Translations under genes and position numbers: made by a program
Notes under the pieces: model-generated
Told to the model about the DNA's origin: nothing
Database searches by the model: none
The model's input: the letters and a program-made list of their open reading frames with translations, nothing else
Assembly (NCBI RefSeq): GCF_015206895.1
Contig: NZ_JADEXU010000083.1
Coordinates: 1 to 33,757, forward strand
DNA length: 33,757 nt
Reading direction: 5' to 3'
Origin: Nostoc sp. LEGE 12450
GTDB taxonomy: Bacteria; Cyanobacteriota; Cyanobacteriia; Cyanobacteriales; Nostocaceae
Part shown: positions 31,564 to 33,757 of the stretch, piece by piece
How positions within the stretch are numbered: the first letter of the stretch is position 1
How the letters are laid out: the number at the start of each line of letters is the position of its first letter

Positions 31564-32423
31564 ATATTGTAATTATTATTACATATTTATACTAATTTAT
31601 TAATTCAGATAAGAGTTAAGCCAAATCTTGGTGTCACTAGTTTAAATTTTTATCTAATTAGAGATATTACTAAGTTTTGATTTTTCAAATATTTTTAAAT
31701 ATCTATTGTTAATGCATATTAGCTTACATAAGTATTCCAACTTTTACCAGCACACAATGAGTCATATTGTGTACAGCTAAAGACTTATCATTTAGACCGC
31801 AGGAGGCAGGGGGAAAGAGGCTTTGAGTTGTAAATAGAGAATGACGAATCCAAGAAAGCATGAAAGCCTCCAATGAAACGTGAAGTATTAAGCGCAAAAA
31901 TTCTTACAACATGAACAGTACTATGATGAATGCTCATTCTTACTTCCAACATTTCATGCATAAAAATCGGATAGAAGTAGCAAAAATACTTTAGATTTCT
32001 TCCAAAAGTTAGAGGAAAGTGTTTTGAGCCATTTTTCCTTTCCTCCCTTAACCTTTGTTATTATCCCTTTTTATATCTTTAATAATTAGAGAAAGTTTTT
32101 AATCTAGTAAAGCTTTGAGCTATCTTTAACTGAACTATAAATATATGTGTAGTTAGGCTAACCTTTCTATTCCAGTTTGAAAATAATAATAAAACTAATT
32201 ATTTCAAGTATTCTCGCTCCTTCTGAACAAATACAATATCATCAGCATTATTCTTATTAAGGCTATTTTGAGTATTTTAACTGATTGACAAAAACTACTT
32301 TATTTTAAAATCTTACAAATGTTTCTTGGGTGACTATTTCTCATGGTACTGAAAGTAACTGTTTTTTTTTAGTTTGCATGTTACTTCTAGATCAACTGCT
32401 TCACCTCAAGTGAAACCATAAAA
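31564..32423. other. 860-bp AT-rich region before the Rieske gene
   Basis: No convincing gene seen on either strand. TGTAAT-TATT-ATTACA at 31568-31583, next to the MerR start, is a small dyad that may be its operator. A 27-codon frame at 31912-31995 (MNSTMMNAHSYFQHFMHKN...) has no known similarity. The region probably holds promoters for both flanking genes. Confidence 0.4.
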
Positions 32424-33512
32424 ATGAATCTCAACTCGCAGACTTCTAGCTCAATCCGTAAACCTAAAACTTTCAATAATCCAGAGCGTTTTATTGAAGG
32501 ATGGTATTGGGTAATACCCTCTCGAAATCTGCGGGTGGGTGAAGTAAAACCTGTCACGATTTTGGGCAGAGAACTAGTGATTTACCGTGGTAAGGACAAA
32601 AGAGTAACTACCTTTGATGCCTACTGTCCCCACATGGGTGCTCATCTTGCTGAAGGCAAAGTTGAGGGTAATGCACTCCGTTGTTTCTTCCATCACTGGA
32701 AGTTTGACGCTGAAGGGATGTGTATTGATATCCCATGTTTAGATACGCCGCCTTCCCTAAAGTTACAAACTTGGCCCACTGCTGAAAAGTACGGCATGAT
32801 TTGGGTTTGGACTGGAGAAATACCACAACAACCTCTACCTTTTATTCCCGAATTAGAACAAAAAGAGTGTGATGTCGCTATCCATTCTCACTTTGTGATG
32901 AACTGTCACCCCAATGTGGTGATGATTAATGCGATTGATACTCAACATGTCAATACAGTCCACAAACTGCCAATAGAAATTATTTTTGAAAGACAGGAAC
33001 TGAACGAAAATGCAATTATCTTCAGTAACACTACAAACATTAAAGAGAATTCATCTTTCATTAAACTCATCCGTCTTTTCTACAAGAATGCCATAACTAT
33101 CAGTATTTGCTATTGGTACGGTAGCATTGGCATTGTGACACTTGGCCCCGATTTCTTCCATGTCCACACAATGTTTGCAGTTCGCCTCCACGAGGGTGGA
33201 AAAGCTGAAGGTCAAATCCTATTGATTACTAAGAAACGTAAAGGATTTTTTGGTTGGTTATCCAATCGAGTTGTGTTATGGCTGACTAAGATTGCAGGCA
33301 AATTCTTTCTCATGGATGACATCAAGATTGTCCAAACAATTAAGTTTGATTTGAAAACTCCAATCAAAGCAGATCAGTCAATCATGCAGTTTATTAACCA
33401 TGTAGAAAGGCAGCAATCTCTAATGTGGGGGACTTGGCAAGAAGCGCGATCGCGCGATGTAGAGAGCAAGCCTAAGCGTGAGAGATGGCAAGATACAACG
33501 AGTAATGACTAA
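32424..33512 (+). CDS. Rieske non-haem iron oxygenase (pheophorbide a oxygenase/ring-hydroxylating type)
   Basis: A 362-residue protein. The Rieske [2Fe-2S] motif is CPHMGAHL (Cys68, His70) and CFFHHWKF (Cys87, His90). The mononuclear iron site is NAIDTQHVNTVH (Asp172, His175, His180 in the D-x2-H-x4-H form). The N-terminal RFIEGWYWVIPSRNLRVGEVKPVTILGRELVIYRG is typical of cyanobacterial Rieske proteins. C-terminal hydrophobic stretches (GFFGWLSNRVVLWLTKIAGKFF) may touch the membrane. It probably oxygenates a small aromatic, sterol-like or tetrapyrrole substrate, with electrons from a separate reductase; none is in the window. The 860-bp gap before it may hold its promoter. A folded 3' region follows. 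Confidence 0.88.
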   Translation: MNLNSQTSSSIRKPKTFNNPERFIEGWYWVIPSRNLRVGEVKPVTILGRELVIYRGKDKRVTTFDAYCPHMGAHLAEGKVEGNALRCFFHHWKFDAEGMCIDIPCLDTPPSLKLQTWPTAEKYGMIWVWTGEIPQQPLPFIPELEQKECDVAIHSHFVMNCHPNVVMINAIDTQHVNTVHKLPIEIIFERQELNENAIIFSNTTNIKENSSFIKLIRLFYKNAITISICYWYGSIGIVTLGPDFFHVHTMFAVRLHEGGKAEGQILLITKKRKGFFGWLSNRVVLWLTKIAGKFFLMDDIKIVQTIKFDLKTPIKADQSIMQFINHVERQQSLMWGTWQEARSRDVESKPKRERWQDTTSND

Positions 33513-33524
33513 TATCATGCCTAC

Positions 33525-33590
33525 ATTGACCAAAATTCTGTTGAAGCTTACAAAGCTATAGCTTGACAGAATAATTATTTTATGGTCAAT
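33525..33590. repeat. Nested inverted repeat 3' of the Rieske gene
   Basis: Three nested arm pairs: ATTGACCA (33525-33532)/TGGTCAAT (33583-33590), ATTCTGT (33535-33541)/ACAGAAT (33566-33572), and AAGCT (33544-33548)/AGCTT (33560-33564). It could be a terminator-like or stabilising structure, or a small inverted element. Beyond it (33591-33757) no gene is visible; TAAGGAGGT occurs at about 33651-33659 without a following ATG frame. Confidence 0.45.
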
Positions 33591-33757
33591 TAAACGGACA
33601 TGGTATAACAGCTAATAAAAGTTAAAAGTTACCTGAGTTCGGGTTAAAGATAAGGAGGTAAAAGCCACTCCAGTTGAAGGCTAGGTTTCTTAGGTTGATG
33701 ACAATAAGCGATTAATCCGCAAAGAACGTTAACGCAAAAATTAACGGGACTGCGGTG

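Overview
The window looks like chromosomal DNA of a filamentous, heterocyst-type cyanobacterium (Nostoc/Anabaena-like, Nostocales). The evidence is frequent HIP1 octamers (GCGATCGC) inside and between genes, an oxygen-dependent Mg-protoporphyrin monomethyl ester cyclase (acsF) beside a hemF remnant, a multi-domain CHASE3/PAS/GAF hybrid histidine kinase, and Nostoc-style short palindromic and GAAGTCAGAA-type repeats. No tRNA, rRNA, CRISPR array or intact insertion sequence was seen.

Layout. (1) 1-8751, all plus strand: the 3' part of a BASS-family Na+ symporter, then an AprA-like FAD flavoprotein behind a dyad TACGGTA-N12-TACCGTA. Next comes an AT-rich cassette of small enzymes (three GNAT acetyltransferases, a HAD phosphatase, a SAM methyltransferase, an internally deleted FosA-like protein). 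After it lie an AprB-like 2[4Fe-4S] ferredoxin, a HEAT-repeat protein and an Mrp/ApbC-type Fe-S carrier ATPase. I read the flavoprotein, ferredoxin, HEAT and Mrp genes as one redox module split by the cassette. (2) 7.6-15.7 kb, a belt of gene relics among intact genes. The relics are the start of a DUF4058 gene, a pyrophosphatase-like gene with a stop at a Trp position, the N-terminus of a GNAT-like gene, an amidase with its middle deleted, a DUF1003 membrane protein with one in-frame TGA, the start of a CadD-like transporter and the front half of hemF. Intact genes here are a HAD phosphatase, a DUF1932 dehydrogenase, pyrE, an O-methyltransferase and a secreted protein of unknown function. A second copy of the TACGGTA-N12-TACCGTA dyad precedes the GNAT relic and pyrE. 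(3) 15.9-20.5 kb: acsF followed by two strong hairpins, an FdhF/YdeP-type molybdopterin oxidoreductase divergent from an ArsR regulator, and a small conserved-looking protein of unknown function. (4) 21-29.5 kb, a signalling block: STAS antagonist (RsbV-like), REC-PP2C phosphatase (RsbU-like), HATPase anti-sigma-type kinase (RsbW-like), a 1558-residue hybrid kinase ending in REC-REC-HPt, and 22 bp upstream of it a beta-barrel outer-membrane protein. (5) 30.1-31.6 kb, minus strand: MerR-type metal regulator, OmpR-type response regulator and a ribbon-helix-helix protein. (6) 32.4-33.5 kb: a Rieske non-haem iron oxygenase behind an 860-bp gap.

How the parts may work together. The signalling block contains every element for a phosphorelay feeding an RsbU/V/W partner switch. 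The flavoprotein-ferredoxin-Mrp module resembles the two subunits of dissimilatory APS reductase plus a Fe-S delivery factor, but its substrate cannot be told from sequence. The many decayed genes in 8 kb suggest relaxed selection or past rearrangement. All functional calls rest on motif recognition by eye; no database search was run.
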